NCBI GenBank assembly: GCA_910587655.1
Contig: CAJUND010000001.1
Coordinates: forward strand, 124,001 to 188,000
Reading direction: 5' to 3'
Source of the DNA: an uncultured Agathobacter sp.
Lineage (GTDB): Bacteria; Bacillota; Clostridia; Lachnospirales; Lachnospiraceae
Length of the DNA stretch: 64,000 nt
In this document: one piece after another, positions 15,344 through 24,109 of the stretch
How positions within the stretch are numbered: position 1 is the first letter of the stretch
Layout of the letters: each line of letters begins with the position of its first letter
Translations under genes and position numbers: made by a program
The notes under the pieces: model-generated
Database searches by the model: none
Seen by the model: only the letters and a program-made list of their open reading frames with translations
Told to the model about the DNA's origin: nothing

Positions 15344-16048
15344 ATGAATAAGTACAAAATCATGATTGTTGATGATGAGCCCGATATCCTGGACCTGCTT
15401 GAAAAGTCCCTGATGGCAGAAGGAAATTTTACCATCATAAAAGCAGAAAACGGAACTTCCGCTGTAAACGCCTGCAGGGACAATGATCCTGACGCGGTAA
15501 TTCTGGATATTATGCTGCCCGATATGGACGGCTATGAGGTCTGTAAGCAGATACGTGAGTTTTCCCTTTGTCCGGTTTTGTTTCTTTCCGCAAAAGATGA
15601 CGAGCTGGATAAAATATTAGGGCTGGCTGTCGGCGGGGATGATTATGTAACAAAGCCGTTCAGCCCGAAAGAAGTGGCTTACCGCATAAAGGCACAGCTG
15701 CGCCGCGCCGGTTATATACAAAATCCTTTAAAAAACCATATTCTTAAAATCGGAAATCTGGAAATTGATACCGATGGATGCAGGGTGCAAAAAGGCGGTG
15801 CTCCTGTAGAATTAACGGCGCGGGAATTTGAGATTCTGCAGTATCTCGCGGAACATAAAGGACGGGTCATAAGCCGGGAGCGTATATATGAAACCATCTG
15901 GGGGGAAGACAGCTTTGGCTGTGACAATACAATAATGGTCCATATCCGCCATCTGCGCAAAAAGCTGGAGGATCATCCCGACACCCCGGAGTATATTATT
16001 ACAATGAAAGGGCTGGGCTATAAGCTGGTGGAGCCGTATGAAGCATAA
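15344..16048 (+). CDS. OmpR/PhoB-type response regulator
   Basis: 234 residues. The receiver domain has the acidic pair DDE (about 9-11), the phosphoacceptor Asp in VILDIMLPD (about 53) and Lys in YVTKPF (about 103). A winged-helix DNA-binding domain follows (VELTAREFEILQYLAEHKG, TIMVHIRHLRKKLE). It overlaps the kinase gene by 11 bp. The regulon is unknown; the ABC-2 transporter at 18349-20572 on the same strand is a candidate target, as such pairs often control drug or peptide exporters. Confidence 0.95.
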   Translation: MNKYKIMIVDDEPDILDLLEKSLMAEGNFTIIKAENGTSAVNACRDNDPDAVILDIMLPDMDGYEVCKQIREFSLCPVLFLSAKDDELDKILGLAVGGDDYVTKPFSPKEVAYRIKAQLRRAGYIQNPLKNHILKIGNLEIDTDGCRVQKGGAPVELTAREFEILQYLAEHKGRVISRERIYETIWGEDSFGCDNTIMVHIRHLRKKLEDHPDTPEYIITMKGLGYKLVEPYEA

Positions 16049-17426
16049 AGAAAAAGTGAATCCGTTTTTACGAATATCTGTTTTTTCTGCTGTTCTGGTT
16101 CTGCTGGCAGCAGCTGTTGCACTTGGTTTATTTTATTACCTTTTCGGGATTACGGAGCCGGAGGGGCTGAGTCTGGCGTCATGGCCCAAAACCTTTACCA
16201 GCAGTTTTTCCGTATGGATGGAAAACCGGGACGGATCCCTCTGGGTAGAGGATATTGCAATTGAGCGTCTGGATAAGTACGGACTGTGGCTGCAGGTAAT
16301 CGATGGGGACGGGCAGGAAGTCTTTTCCCACAATAAACCAGAAGATTATCCAGACTGCTATTCCGCGTCTGAACTGCTTGCATTTTCAGAAAAGCCTTAT
16401 GAGAACGGTAATACGGTTTTCGCGGGCAGTTTTGATAAATGGAGCTATCTGATTGGATTTCCTTATCCCATAGGAAAATATATGCTTTATTATAACGGGA
16501 AACATGTGACACGCCTTTTTTCTGTTTTTTGCATGGGATTATATGTATTATCCGGTGCGGTCATAATCTTTGTTTTTGCATATGGGTTCTGGCTTACGGG
16601 ACGTTTCACACAGATTACCAGGGGGATTGGCGGTATCCTGCGCCGCTCCTACTCACCGGTTCCGGAAAAAGGAATATTCCGCGAAGTATTTTCGGAACTA
16701 AATAAAATGAATACAGAAATCTGTAACAGTGATAAAGTGCAAAAAGATACTGAGCGGACGCGGCAGGAATGGATTACAGGTATCACGCATGATTTAAAGA
16801 CTCCGCTTTCCCCGGTAAAAGGTTATGCAGAGCTGCTTTCAGACGCTTCTGCACTGGACAGTGAAACAGTGCGGGAATATGGGAAAATCATTTTAAAAAA
16901 TATCAGTCATGCCGAGAGCCTGATAAACGATTTAAAACTGACATACCAGCTCGAAGCAGGCGTCATACCGTTTCACCCGAAAGAGATACCATTTGTCCGT
17001 TTTCTCCGGGAGGTGGTAATTGATATTGTGAACGACCCGGCGTTTTCCTGCCGCAGGATAGAATTTTACAGTGATACGGAGGAAATTACCGTAAGTATTG
17101 ATGCAGATCTGTTCCGCCGTGCCATGGAAAACCTGATCGTAAATGCCCTTACCCACAATCCGCCGGAAACAAAGGTGACGGTGACTGTAAGTACAAAACC
17201 GGAAGGAAACGTGTCTGTTATCGTGAAAGATAACGGGGCGGGGATGGACAGTGAAGAAGCGGCAGAGCTGTTTACCCGGTATTACAGAGGGACAAGTACA
17301 AAGGAAAAACCGGAAGGCAGCGGTTTGGGGCTTGCGATTGCGAAGCAGATAATTACACTTCACGGAGGGGATATTCGGGTGACGAGCAGTGGGGAGGGGA
17401 CGGAGATGAAATGTTGGATTTTCTAA
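16038..17426 (+). CDS. Sensor histidine kinase
   Basis: 462 residues with two membrane segments (about 13-37 and 165-190) and an exported sensor loop of about 125 residues. The HisKA box is EWITGITHDLKTPLSPVKG (His near 255). The N box (NLIVNALTHNPPE), G1 (VKDNGAGMD) and G2 (GSGLGLAIAKQI) are intact. Partner of the overlapping response regulator. The stimulus is unknown. A strong terminator follows. Confidence 0.95.
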   Translation: MKHKEKVNPFLRISVFSAVLVLLAAAVALGLFYYLFGITEPEGLSLASWPKTFTSSFSVWMENRDGSLWVEDIAIERLDKYGLWLQVIDGDGQEVFSHNKPEDYPDCYSASELLAFSEKPYENGNTVFAGSFDKWSYLIGFPYPIGKYMLYYNGKHVTRLFSVFCMGLYVLSGAVIIFVFAYGFWLTGRFTQITRGIGGILRRSYSPVPEKGIFREVFSELNKMNTEICNSDKVQKDTERTRQEWITGITHDLKTPLSPVKGYAELLSDASALDSETVREYGKIILKNISHAESLINDLKLTYQLEAGVIPFHPKEIPFVRFLREVVIDIVNDPAFSCRRIEFYSDTEEITVSIDADLFRRAMENLIVNALTHNPPETKVTVTVSTKPEGNVSVIVKDNGAGMDSEEAAELFTRYYRGTSTKEKPEGSGLGLAIAKQIITLHGGDIRVTSSGEGTEMKCWIF

Positions 17427-17432
17427 AAAGCG

Positions 17433-17476
17433 CTCCTATGGGACATACCGTTTAGAGGTGTCCCATGGGAGTTTTT
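17433..17476 (+). terminator. Rho-independent terminator
   Basis: CTCCTATGGGACA (17433-17445) pairs with TGTCCCATGGGAG (17459-17471) with one mismatch, followed by TTTTT. Confidence 0.88.
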
Positions 17477-17522
17477 GTTACGTCCGTTTTTCCAAAAGTA
17501 TGCGGCAAGTCTGATGATGGAA

Positions 17523-17936
17523 CTATCCTTGTTTTACATGCAGATATTCCATAAGAGCATTCTGAAATACTTTCGAGCAGTTTACACCGTCTTCCTCAGC
17601 TTTTGCAGCAAGCCATGCGGGAAGAGAGAGCGTTTTCTTCACAAATTTACTGTTGATGCGTTCCCTGACGGGAGGCATAAATACATCAATAAGCACGGGT
17701 ACCTGATTAGGGGAAAGGGTAATACTGGTAATCGGTGTTGGAACAGGCAGCTCTTCATTGTCCTGCTCCATACCCCAGATATGAAGTCCCATGGCTTCCC
17801 TGGCATTTTTCAGTGCCATATCAGTATCACCGGCATCAGCACAGGGACAGCAGCCTGGTAAATCCGGAAATTCAATGCATATACCATCAGTGTCATAAGA
17901 AAATACTGCAACATATGAATACCTGTCTTTTATCAT
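17523..17936 (-). CDS. hicB: HicB-type antitoxin
   Basis: 137 residues. The N-terminal half is a HicB partial RNase H fold (YSYVAVFSYDTDGICIEFPDLPGCCPCADAGDTDMALKNA read in parts). The C-terminal part is a ribbon-helix-helix-like region (SLPAWLAAKAEEDGVNCSKVFQNAL). It neutralises HicA and usually represses the pair. Located 21 bp downstream of hicA. Confidence 0.9.
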   Translation of the reverse strand: MIKDRYSYVAVFSYDTDGICIEFPDLPGCCPCADAGDTDMALKNAREAMGLHIWGMEQDNEELPVPTPITSITLSPNQVPVLIDVFMPPVRERINSKFVKKTLSLPAWLAAKAEEDGVNCSKVFQNALMEYLHVKQG

Positions 17937-17957
17937 TAAAATTCCTCCTGTAAATTT

Positions 17958-18155
17958 TTATGGAAATATGATTCCCGATTGCTTTGAAATACTCTTAAGT
18001 GTTCCGGCGGGAATATCTTTTTTTGGATGTGTGATTGTAACTTTGCCTTTTTTGGAAGGATGTTTGAACTGATGATGGTCTCCGTCACAGCCAACCTCAT
18101 ACCATCCGTCTTTCTTAAGTATTTCAAGAATTTCTCTTGATGAATAGCTTTTCAT
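17958..18155 (-). CDS. hicA: HicA-type mRNA interferase toxin
   Basis: 65 residues with the double-stranded-RNA-binding-like HicA fold (SSREILEILKKDGWYEV) and the catalytic histidine region GDHHQFKHP. HicA cleaves mRNA independently of ribosomes. First gene of the hicAB pair; GGAGGAATCC lies upstream of the ATG. Confidence 0.92.
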   Translation of the reverse strand: MKSYSSREILEILKKDGWYEVGCDGDHHQFKHPSKKGKVTITHPKKDIPAGTLKSISKQSGIIFP

Positions 18156-18286
18156 GTACAGGATTCCTCCTTATAAACAGATATTAATACATAATTAATT
18201 ACGTGTCAACAATAAATGATAATTTGCTTCTTTTTAAAATCAATAAATTTAATGCAAACTTAAGATACAGAAAAGTCCGGCCTAAG

Positions 18287-18322
18287 ACAGATGATTTATG
18301 CTGTAAAGCACAGGTCATCTGT
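18287..18322 (+). promoter_or_regulatory. Hairpin in the leader of the ABC-2 operon
   Basis: ACAGATGA (18287-18294) pairs with TCATCTGT (18315-18322), with an inner TGCT/AGCA stem, followed by TTTAT. It lies 26 bp before the ATPase gene and could act as an attenuator, or terminate antisense transcription of hicAB. The rest of 18156-18286 is AT-rich with no gene. Confidence 0.45.
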
Positions 18323-18348
18323 TTTATATTTTATCTGGAGGTTTTCAT

Positions 18349-19239
18349 ATGGAATTACAGTTACAGAATCTAAGCAGACAGTTTGGCAGGAAACGAGCGG
18401 TTGACCATATAAATGCCGCCCTTACGCCGGGGGTCTATGGTCTGCTCGGTCCAAACGGCGCAGGAAAAACAACCCTGATGCGGATGATATGCGGCGTATT
18501 AAAAGCCACTGCCGGGGATATCCGCATGAACGGGAAAACAATGCAGGAGCTGGGGGAACGCTATTATTCCCGGCTGGGCTATATGCCGCAGGATTTTGGT
18601 TTTTATCCTGATTTTACCGGCCGTGAATTTATGCTTTATATGGCGGCGGTAAAAGGTCTGGACAAAAAAAGTGCAAAATCCCGGACGGAGGAACTTCTTT
18701 CCATGGTGAATCTGCAGGAAGCGGCAGATAAAAAAATCAGGTCGTATTCGGGCGGCATGAAGCAGCGGCTGGGAATTGCACAGGCTGAGCTGAACCATCC
18801 GGCTGTACTGATACTTGATGAGCCGACCGCCGGGCTTGACCCGAAGGAAAGGGTGCGTTTCCGCAATCTGATTTCCGGTTTTGCAAAGGAAAAAATCGTG
18901 ATTTTGTCAACACATATCGTATCTGATGTTTCCTGTACCGCTGATACCATTCTGATGATGAAAAACGGCAGGTTTTTACTGCAGGAGCCAATGAATACGG
19001 TTACGGACCGCATCAGGGGAAAGGTGTGGGAACTGCTGGCTGGCGAGCGTGAGGCGGCGGAATACAGCAGGCGGTTTTCTGTGGTCAGTCTGCATCATGA
19101 AAACAATATGGTGCGTCTGCGGATTGTAAATGAAACTCCGCCGTCGACAGACGCCGTTTCCGTGGAGCCGGGACTGGAGGATTTATTTCTGTATCATTTT
19201 GGAGGGCAGGAGCATGATGCAAAGGAGGAAAAAGATTGA
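18349..19239 (+). CDS. ABC-2 type transporter ATPase
   Basis: 296 residues: Walker A GPNGAGKTT (about 36-44), Q-loop in MPQDFGFYPDFTG, signature YSGGMKQRL, Walker B VLILDEPTAGLD and H-loop STHIVSD. The C-terminal end is an unassigned 80-residue domain. It energises the permease at 19352, probably exporting a drug or peptide, or acting in membrane homeostasis. GGAGG lies 8 nt before the ATG. The end overlaps a TTG-started small frame. Confidence 0.93.
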   Translation: MELQLQNLSRQFGRKRAVDHINAALTPGVYGLLGPNGAGKTTLMRMICGVLKATAGDIRMNGKTMQELGERYYSRLGYMPQDFGFYPDFTGREFMLYMAAVKGLDKKSAKSRTEELLSMVNLQEAADKKIRSYSGGMKQRLGIAQAELNHPAVLILDEPTAGLDPKERVRFRNLISGFAKEKIVILSTHIVSDVSCTADTILMMKNGRFLLQEPMNTVTDRIRGKVWELLAGEREAAEYSRRFSVVSLHHENNMVRLRIVNETPPSTDAVSVEPGLEDLFLYHFGGQEHDAKEEKD

Positions 19240-19358
19240 AAAATAATAAGATGAAAGAAAGGAAAAAGGTTGCAGGTGATTTTTCAATCTTTATTTGTGC
19301 CGCAGAAAAGCGCGTCACAAATAGCACCACGCCTGCGGCATGGTACAAATCATGTTAA
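19236..19358 (+). CDS. Possible 40-residue coupling peptide between ABC genes
   Basis: A TTG at 19236 overlaps the ATPase stop (TTGA) and has AGGAGG at 19222-19227, a better ribosome site than the permease has. The frame encodes a basic peptide (MKNNKMKERKKVAGDFSIFI...) that stops at 19358, six bases after the permease ATG (19352). GCCGCAG (19299-19305) pairs with CTGCGGC (19333-19339). It may be a leader that couples translation, or a small inserted hairpin element. No homologue is known to me. Confidence 0.4.
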   Translation: MKNNKMKERKKVAGDFSIFICAAEKRVTNSTTPAAWYKSC

Positions 19359-20572
19359 TAAAATACGAGTTTTTAAAAATTATTCGCAAAAAATCCACGT
19401 TAATTATCATGGCGGTCAGTCTGGTTTTAACCGCGTTTTTATTCGGTCTGCCCGTGGTGCAGTACCAGACATATAACCAGGATGGTGTGATAAAAGGAAG
19501 AGAGGGTATTGCTTATGATAAAGAACAGTGTGCAGCGGTTACCCTGACGGAGGATGTTGTTACGGAAACCATTCTTGGTGTACAGAAGCTTTTTGACAAC
19601 CCGGATCATGTCGGTTACGATGGGAATGAGAAATTTCTAATTGGGGATGCTTACTGGAATGAAATTGCGCCGAGGGAAAATATGCTGAATATGATAGCAA
19701 AAACCTATGACAGTCCGAATGAAAGCTCAGGATACAATAAGCTTCCTGATTTAGATATGACAGACGGTGCAAAATTTTATGAGGCCCGGAAATCCAAAAT
19801 AGAAAAGCTGCTGGATACCCCGTCCCGCGAATTATCAGAAAAGCAGAAAGCATACTGGAGCCGCATGGCAGGAAAAGTTCACACGCCCCTGCAATACGGA
19901 TATTATAAGGGATGGGAGATAATCATAAGCAGCTTTGAGCTTTTCATGTTTGCCGTACTGGCGGTCTGCATTGCGCTTGCTCCGGTGTTTTCCGGGGAAT
20001 ACCAGTCAGGAACGGATGCCGTAATTTTATCCGGCAGGTATGGGAAAACAAAACTCATAAAAGCAAAAATCATGGCGTCATATCTGTTCGGACTTCTTGC
20101 ATTTACACTGCATATCGCCGTGGCATTCGGGCTGCCGCTTGCAGCCTTTGGCACAGACGGCTGGAAGCTTCCCGTGCAGGCGGCAAATACCGTAATACCG
20201 TATCCGTTTACATTTTTACAGACGGCACTTGTAAATACGGGTATTATTTATCTGATACTGTTTGCCATGATGAGCCTGACGCTTCTTCTGTCGTCAGTAA
20301 TGAAATCGCCGTATCCGGTGCTGGTTGTACTTGTTCCGGTTCTTTTTATTCCGGTGTTCCTGACTCCGGACGGAACTGCAGGAGCTTATAACCTGGCACT
20401 GTTTTTACTGCCGTACCGGGCGGCAATGCCTGAAATAGGAAAATATATTTCATACCAGTTTGGCGGTGTGGTAATGGATGCGTTTTCGGTAAAGGCGATT
20501 TTGTATGCAATGATTACGGTGGTTATGCTGCCGTTTGCAGGTATGGGATTCCGGAGACACCAGGTTGCATAA
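19352..20572 (+). CDS. ABC-2 family permease
   Basis: About 406 residues, starting MLIKYEFLKIIRKKSTLII. One N-terminal membrane segment is followed by an exported loop of about 150 residues, then five further segments (from about residue 190). Partner of the ATPase. The start codon lacks a clear ribosome site, so expression probably depends on coupling to the upstream small frame. Substrate unknown. Confidence 0.85.
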   Translation: MLIKYEFLKIIRKKSTLIIMAVSLVLTAFLFGLPVVQYQTYNQDGVIKGREGIAYDKEQCAAVTLTEDVVTETILGVQKLFDNPDHVGYDGNEKFLIGDAYWNEIAPRENMLNMIAKTYDSPNESSGYNKLPDLDMTDGAKFYEARKSKIEKLLDTPSRELSEKQKAYWSRMAGKVHTPLQYGYYKGWEIIISSFELFMFAVLAVCIALAPVFSGEYQSGTDAVILSGRYGKTKLIKAKIMASYLFGLLAFTLHIAVAFGLPLAAFGTDGWKLPVQAANTVIPYPFTFLQTALVNTGIIYLILFAMMSLTLLLSSVMKSPYPVLVVLVPVLFIPVFLTPDGTAGAYNLALFLLPYRAAMPEIGKYISYQFGGVVMDAFSVKAILYAMITVVMLPFAGMGFRRHQVA

Positions 20573-20590
20573 AGTGGTAATGGCTTATAT

Positions 20591-21007
20591 TTAATTTCTG
20601 GCAGACAGGTTTAACCATGCATCTGGTGTCAGGACTGGCAGGGCAGTAGATTCGTAATCTTTTTGATTCATTGTGATGAGATAATCTGCCCTGTTATTTA
20701 CTCCTGTCATGTACTGTACACAGTCTTCAAAGTCCTTCCACGTTTGTCCGAACGCATCAAATATATCCTTTTCTGTTACGGAAAAAACCGCTACCAAATC
20801 GAAAATATTTTCCATAATATTATATGTTCGTACTGTATCGTGTGTTTCTTTGTGAATAATATAAAAAAGATCCGTGACAGAAGAAGCTGTTATATATGCA
20901 CTGGTTCTGGTTTTCCTGACTCGTCTGAACAGTTCCATGGCAATGTCGTATTGATTCCTTTTGAAAACCATATCAAGAATTACGTTGGTGTCAATTAATA
21001 GTTTCAT
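20591..21007 (-). CDS. PIN-domain ribonuclease toxin (VapC-like)
   Basis: 138 residues from ATG 21007. The PIN acidic residues are visible: Asp6 in LLIDTNVILD, a mid-domain Thr/Asp region (YITASSVTDLFYI) and Asp in KDFEDCVQYMTG, then ADYLITMN. It would cleave RNA, often tRNA. Overlaps its antitoxin gene by 17 bp. The longer upstream frame is the antitoxin read in another frame and is not used. Confidence 0.87.
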   Translation of the reverse strand: MKLLIDTNVILDMVFKRNQYDIAMELFRRVRKTRTSAYITASSVTDLFYIIHKETHDTVRTYNIMENIFDLVAVFSVTEKDIFDAFGQTWKDFEDCVQYMTGVNNRADYLITMNQKDYESTALPVLTPDAWLNLSARN

Positions 21008-21227
21008 AACGTTCTTCCATCCTTTCCGCCCTGTATTCCTCCAGTGTCTTTCCGGTATCTGGCAGGATGCCGACAATATTTTCAAAAATGTCATCCAGGG
21101 GTTTTTCATCGCTGGCGGTTTCCAGCGTTTGCTGTGATTTGAGAAACTGTACAAAGCTGTATATCGTTTCTATTTTGCTTTCTGGTAAATCACTAATAAG
21201 ATTTATCGTTTTTTCCAAAATTGACAT
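20991..21227 (-). CDS. Antitoxin partner of PIN toxin (DUF2281/VapB-like)
   Basis: 78 residues starting MSILEKTINLISDLPESKIETIYSFVQFL, a helical N-terminal part typical of DUF2281-type antitoxins. The acidic and basic C-terminal tail (TGKTLEEYRAERMEERYE) probably wraps the toxin. AAGGAGG is at 21233-21239. First gene of the pair. Confidence 0.78.
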   Translation of the reverse strand: MSILEKTINLISDLPESKIETIYSFVQFLKSQQTLETASDEKPLDDIFENIVGILPDTGKTLEEYRAERMEERYETIN

Positions 21228-21320
21228 AGCAGTCCTCCTTTCCCACATGAAACGTTAATCTGCTTTTATATAGTATACCACCTGTAGAGGAAATTAACTA
21301 TTATTATTTTGTTTGTACTG

Positions 21321-22394
21321 TTATCCGTTCTCCCTCCGCAGCGACTCATCCACCGCAATCGTCACGCTATCCCCGTCATCGCCAATAAGGTAAATTCTCT
21401 GCAGAAAAACGCCCACATGTTCTCCTTCATAAATCATTTCCTGCCCCAGCTGGCGGTAGGCGGTCAGGAGTTCGCCATGCACACGGACCGCCAGCTCCAT
21501 AACGTTTCCCCGGAATGCGACACGTTCCACGATACCTTCTTCCGTGGTAGCAGGGTGAGGACAGGGTTCGTTCTTTTTACGCACCGTAATGTATTCCGGA
21601 CGGATAATCGCCGAAGCATCTGCCGTGGTATCCCGGAAGCCTTTAAAGCGGGTATGGTCTATGGAAATCGGATTACCAAGAAACTGCACGACAAACGGGG
21701 TTTTCGGATGATTGTAAACTTCCACCGGGGAACCGGTCTGCTCAATTCTGCCATGGTTTGTAATAATAATTTTGTCTGCGACTTCCACGGCCTCGTCCTG
21801 GTCGTGGGTGACAAAGATGCTGGTAATTCCCACCTGGTTTATTAACTCCCGCAGCCATTCCCGCAGTTCTTTTCTTACTTTCGCATCAATTGCGGCAAAA
21901 GGCTCGTCCAGCAGCAGAAGCTGCGGCTGGACGGCAAGTGCCCGTGCAAAGGCGACGCGCTGTCTCTGGCCGCCGGAAAGCTGTTTCGGGTAGCGGTCTT
22001 CCAGTCCGGTTAATCCGGTCAGTTCCATTAATTCATCCACGCGGTACTGGATATCCCCCTTTTTCCAGCGGTTGATTTTTAACCCAAATGCAATATTGTC
22101 AAAAACTGTTTTGTGACGGAAAAGGGCATAATTCTGAAAAACAAACCCGATGCCGCGTTTTCCCGCCGGAATCTGGCTGATGGGTTTTCCATCAATATAT
22201 ATTTCTCCCGAATCCGCATTTTCCAGACCGGCAAGAATCCGCAGTATTGTGGTCTTTCCGCTTCCGCTTGGACCCAAAAGCCCGATTAATTTCCCTTTTT
22301 CCACAGAAAAACTGATGTCATCCGCCGCCCTGAAATTTTTAAATGTTTTGCTGATATGCTTAAGTTCCACGTAAGTCTGTGTATCATCTGTCAT
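21321..22394 (-). CDS. cysA: Sulfate/thiosulfate ABC transporter ATPase
   Basis: 357 residues from ATG 22394 (TAGGAGGAAA upstream). Walker A GPSGSGKTT, signature LSGGQRQRV, Walker B LLLLDEPFAAID and an H-loop are present, followed by a TOBE-like C-terminal domain. It powers sulfate import with CysT, CysW and Sbp. Last gene of the sulfate operon, 13 bp after cysW. Confidence 0.93.
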   Translation of the reverse strand: MTDDTQTYVELKHISKTFKNFRAADDISFSVEKGKLIGLLGPSGSGKTTILRILAGLENADSGEIYIDGKPISQIPAGKRGIGFVFQNYALFRHKTVFDNIAFGLKINRWKKGDIQYRVDELMELTGLTGLEDRYPKQLSGGQRQRVAFARALAVQPQLLLLDEPFAAIDAKVRKELREWLRELINQVGITSIFVTHDQDEAVEVADKIIITNHGRIEQTGSPVEVYNHPKTPFVVQFLGNPISIDHTRFKGFRDTTADASAIIRPEYITVRKKNEPCPHPATTEEGIVERVAFRGNVMELAVRVHGELLTAYRQLGQEMIYEGEHVGVFLQRIYLIGDDGDSVTIAVDESLRRENG

Positions 22395-22407
22395 GGCAGG
22401 TTTCCTC

Positions 22408-23232
22408 CTAGTTTTCAAGCTCTTTTTTTCCGCGGTATTCAAGCAGGTTGCGGAGTATCAGAATAATTACAGCCATGACAATTAAAAGGGAAGACATGGC
22501 AAACGCCCCGGTAAAATCGAATCCCTGGTACAGCAGTTCGATATGCAGCGGCATGGTGTTGGTGAGTCCGCGCAGATGCCCGGACAAAACAGAAACGGCG
22601 CCAAATTCGCCCATCGCCCTGGCAGAGCAGAGCACAACCCCGTACAGGTACGCCCAGCGGATGTGAGGGAATGTAATCTGTGTAAAAATCTGGAAGCCGT
22701 TTGCACCCATCAGCGCTGCGGCTTCCTCCTCTTCATTTCCGACGACCGTAAGAACCGGAATTAACTCCCGCGAAATAAAAGGAAGCGTGACAAAAACTGT
22801 CGCAAGAATGATACCCGGCTGTGCAAAGATAATCTGGATATCATGTGATTCCAGGAACGGATAAAGGATGCTCTGCCGTCCGAATGTCAGAAGAAAAACC
22901 AGCCCCGCAATTACTGGTGAAATGGAAAGCGGCAGGTCCATGATAGTGGAAATAATTTTCTTCCCGCGGAACTGGAAACGGGTAACCAGCCATGCGGCAA
23001 AAAGACCAAAAACGGAATTGATAATTACAGTAATAACGGTTACTTTGACAGTCAGACCAATGGCTTTTAATGCATATGAATCTGTGACCGCATTCCGGTA
23101 GGCTGCCAGTCCGTCACGCAGCGCTGTAATAACAACATACACAAGCGGAAGAACCAGCATGGTGATTAAAAAAAGGGCGCTGATTCCAATTAACATCCAT
23201 TTTACGATTCCTTTATCACTGCGTATCTGCAT
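22408..23232 (-). CDS. cysW: Sulfate ABC transporter permease CysW
   Basis: 274 residues, six membrane segments, with the EAA-type loop EEEEAAALMGANGFQIFTQITFPHI and the CysW-typical ARAMGEFGAVSVLSGHLRG. Forms the membrane channel with CysT. Positioned third from the end of the operon. Confidence 0.93.
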   Translation of the reverse strand: MQIRSDKGIVKWMLIGISALFLITMLVLPLVYVVITALRDGLAAYRNAVTDSYALKAIGLTVKVTVITVIINSVFGLFAAWLVTRFQFRGKKIISTIMDLPLSISPVIAGLVFLLTFGRQSILYPFLESHDIQIIFAQPGIILATVFVTLPFISRELIPVLTVVGNEEEEAAALMGANGFQIFTQITFPHIRWAYLYGVVLCSARAMGEFGAVSVLSGHLRGLTNTMPLHIELLYQGFDFTGAFAMSSLLIVMAVIILILRNLLEYRGKKELEN

Positions 23233-23275
23233 AAAGCGTTCTCCTCCCTGGTTCCATTACTTCTGTAAAGCGTTT

Positions 23276-24091
23276 TTACCGTTTGCCGGCGCGGTTTTGC
23301 ACAATGGCATTTACAAACAGGATAGTAAACGAAAAAAGCAGCATAACCAGTGCGATTGCCGTTGCGCTTTCATAATCAAACTCCTGAAGCTTTGCCATGA
23401 TAATCAGCGGCGTGATTTCAGTTTCGTACGGTGTATTCCCGGCAATAAATACAACGCTTCCATATTCGCCGATACACCTGGCAAAAGCCATGGTAAAGCC
23501 TGCGGTCAGTGCCGGAAAAATCTCCGGCAGAATCACCTGGAAAAATGCCTGCGCACGGGAAGCGCCAAGCATGGCGGCGGCTTCTTCGTATTCCGGCTCC
23601 AGTTTTTCCAGAACCGGCTGGATGCTTCGCACGACAAACGGGATTCCGATAAAAACCAGCGCGGCTGTAATGCCGATTCTGGTGTAGGCAATCTGTATTT
23701 TGTCCTTTGCAAACAGACTTCCAATCCATCCTTCCGGTACGGTAAGATGTGTCAGTGAAATTCCTGCGACTGCCGTTGGAAGGGCGAATGGAAGCTCTAT
23801 GATACCATCCATCAGGCGTTTCCCCGGAAAGCTGTAGCGTACCAGCACCCATGCAATGACAAGCCCCATTAAGGCGTTAATCAGCGAAGCGGTCAAAGCG
23901 GTTAAAATACTGACCCTGTAGCTTGCCAGCACCCGTGGATTTGTCACTGTTTCGATAAACTCAGACGGGGACAGCTTCAGAGAAAAAACGGCAAGTGAAC
24001 AAAGGGGAATCACAACGCCCAGACCAAGAATGGCGGTAACAATTCCAAATGACAGGGAAAATCCGGGAATCACTCGTTTCTTTTTCTTCAT
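23276..24091 (-). CDS. cysT: Sulfate ABC transporter permease CysT
   Basis: 271 residues, six membrane segments and the EAA loop EYEEAAAMLGASRAQAFFQVILPEI. The CysT/CysU signature FARCIGEYGSVVFIAGN is present. Partner of CysW; the gap to cysW is 43 bp and to sbp 18 bp. Confidence 0.93.
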   Translation of the reverse strand: MKKKKRVIPGFSLSFGIVTAILGLGVVIPLCSLAVFSLKLSPSEFIETVTNPRVLASYRVSILTALTASLINALMGLVIAWVLVRYSFPGKRLMDGIIELPFALPTAVAGISLTHLTVPEGWIGSLFAKDKIQIAYTRIGITAALVFIGIPFVVRSIQPVLEKLEPEYEEAAAMLGASRAQAFFQVILPEIFPALTAGFTMAFARCIGEYGSVVFIAGNTPYETEITPLIIMAKLQEFDYESATAIALVMLLFSFTILFVNAIVQNRAGKR

Positions 24092-24109
24092 TGTTCTGCC
24101 GCCCTTCTG

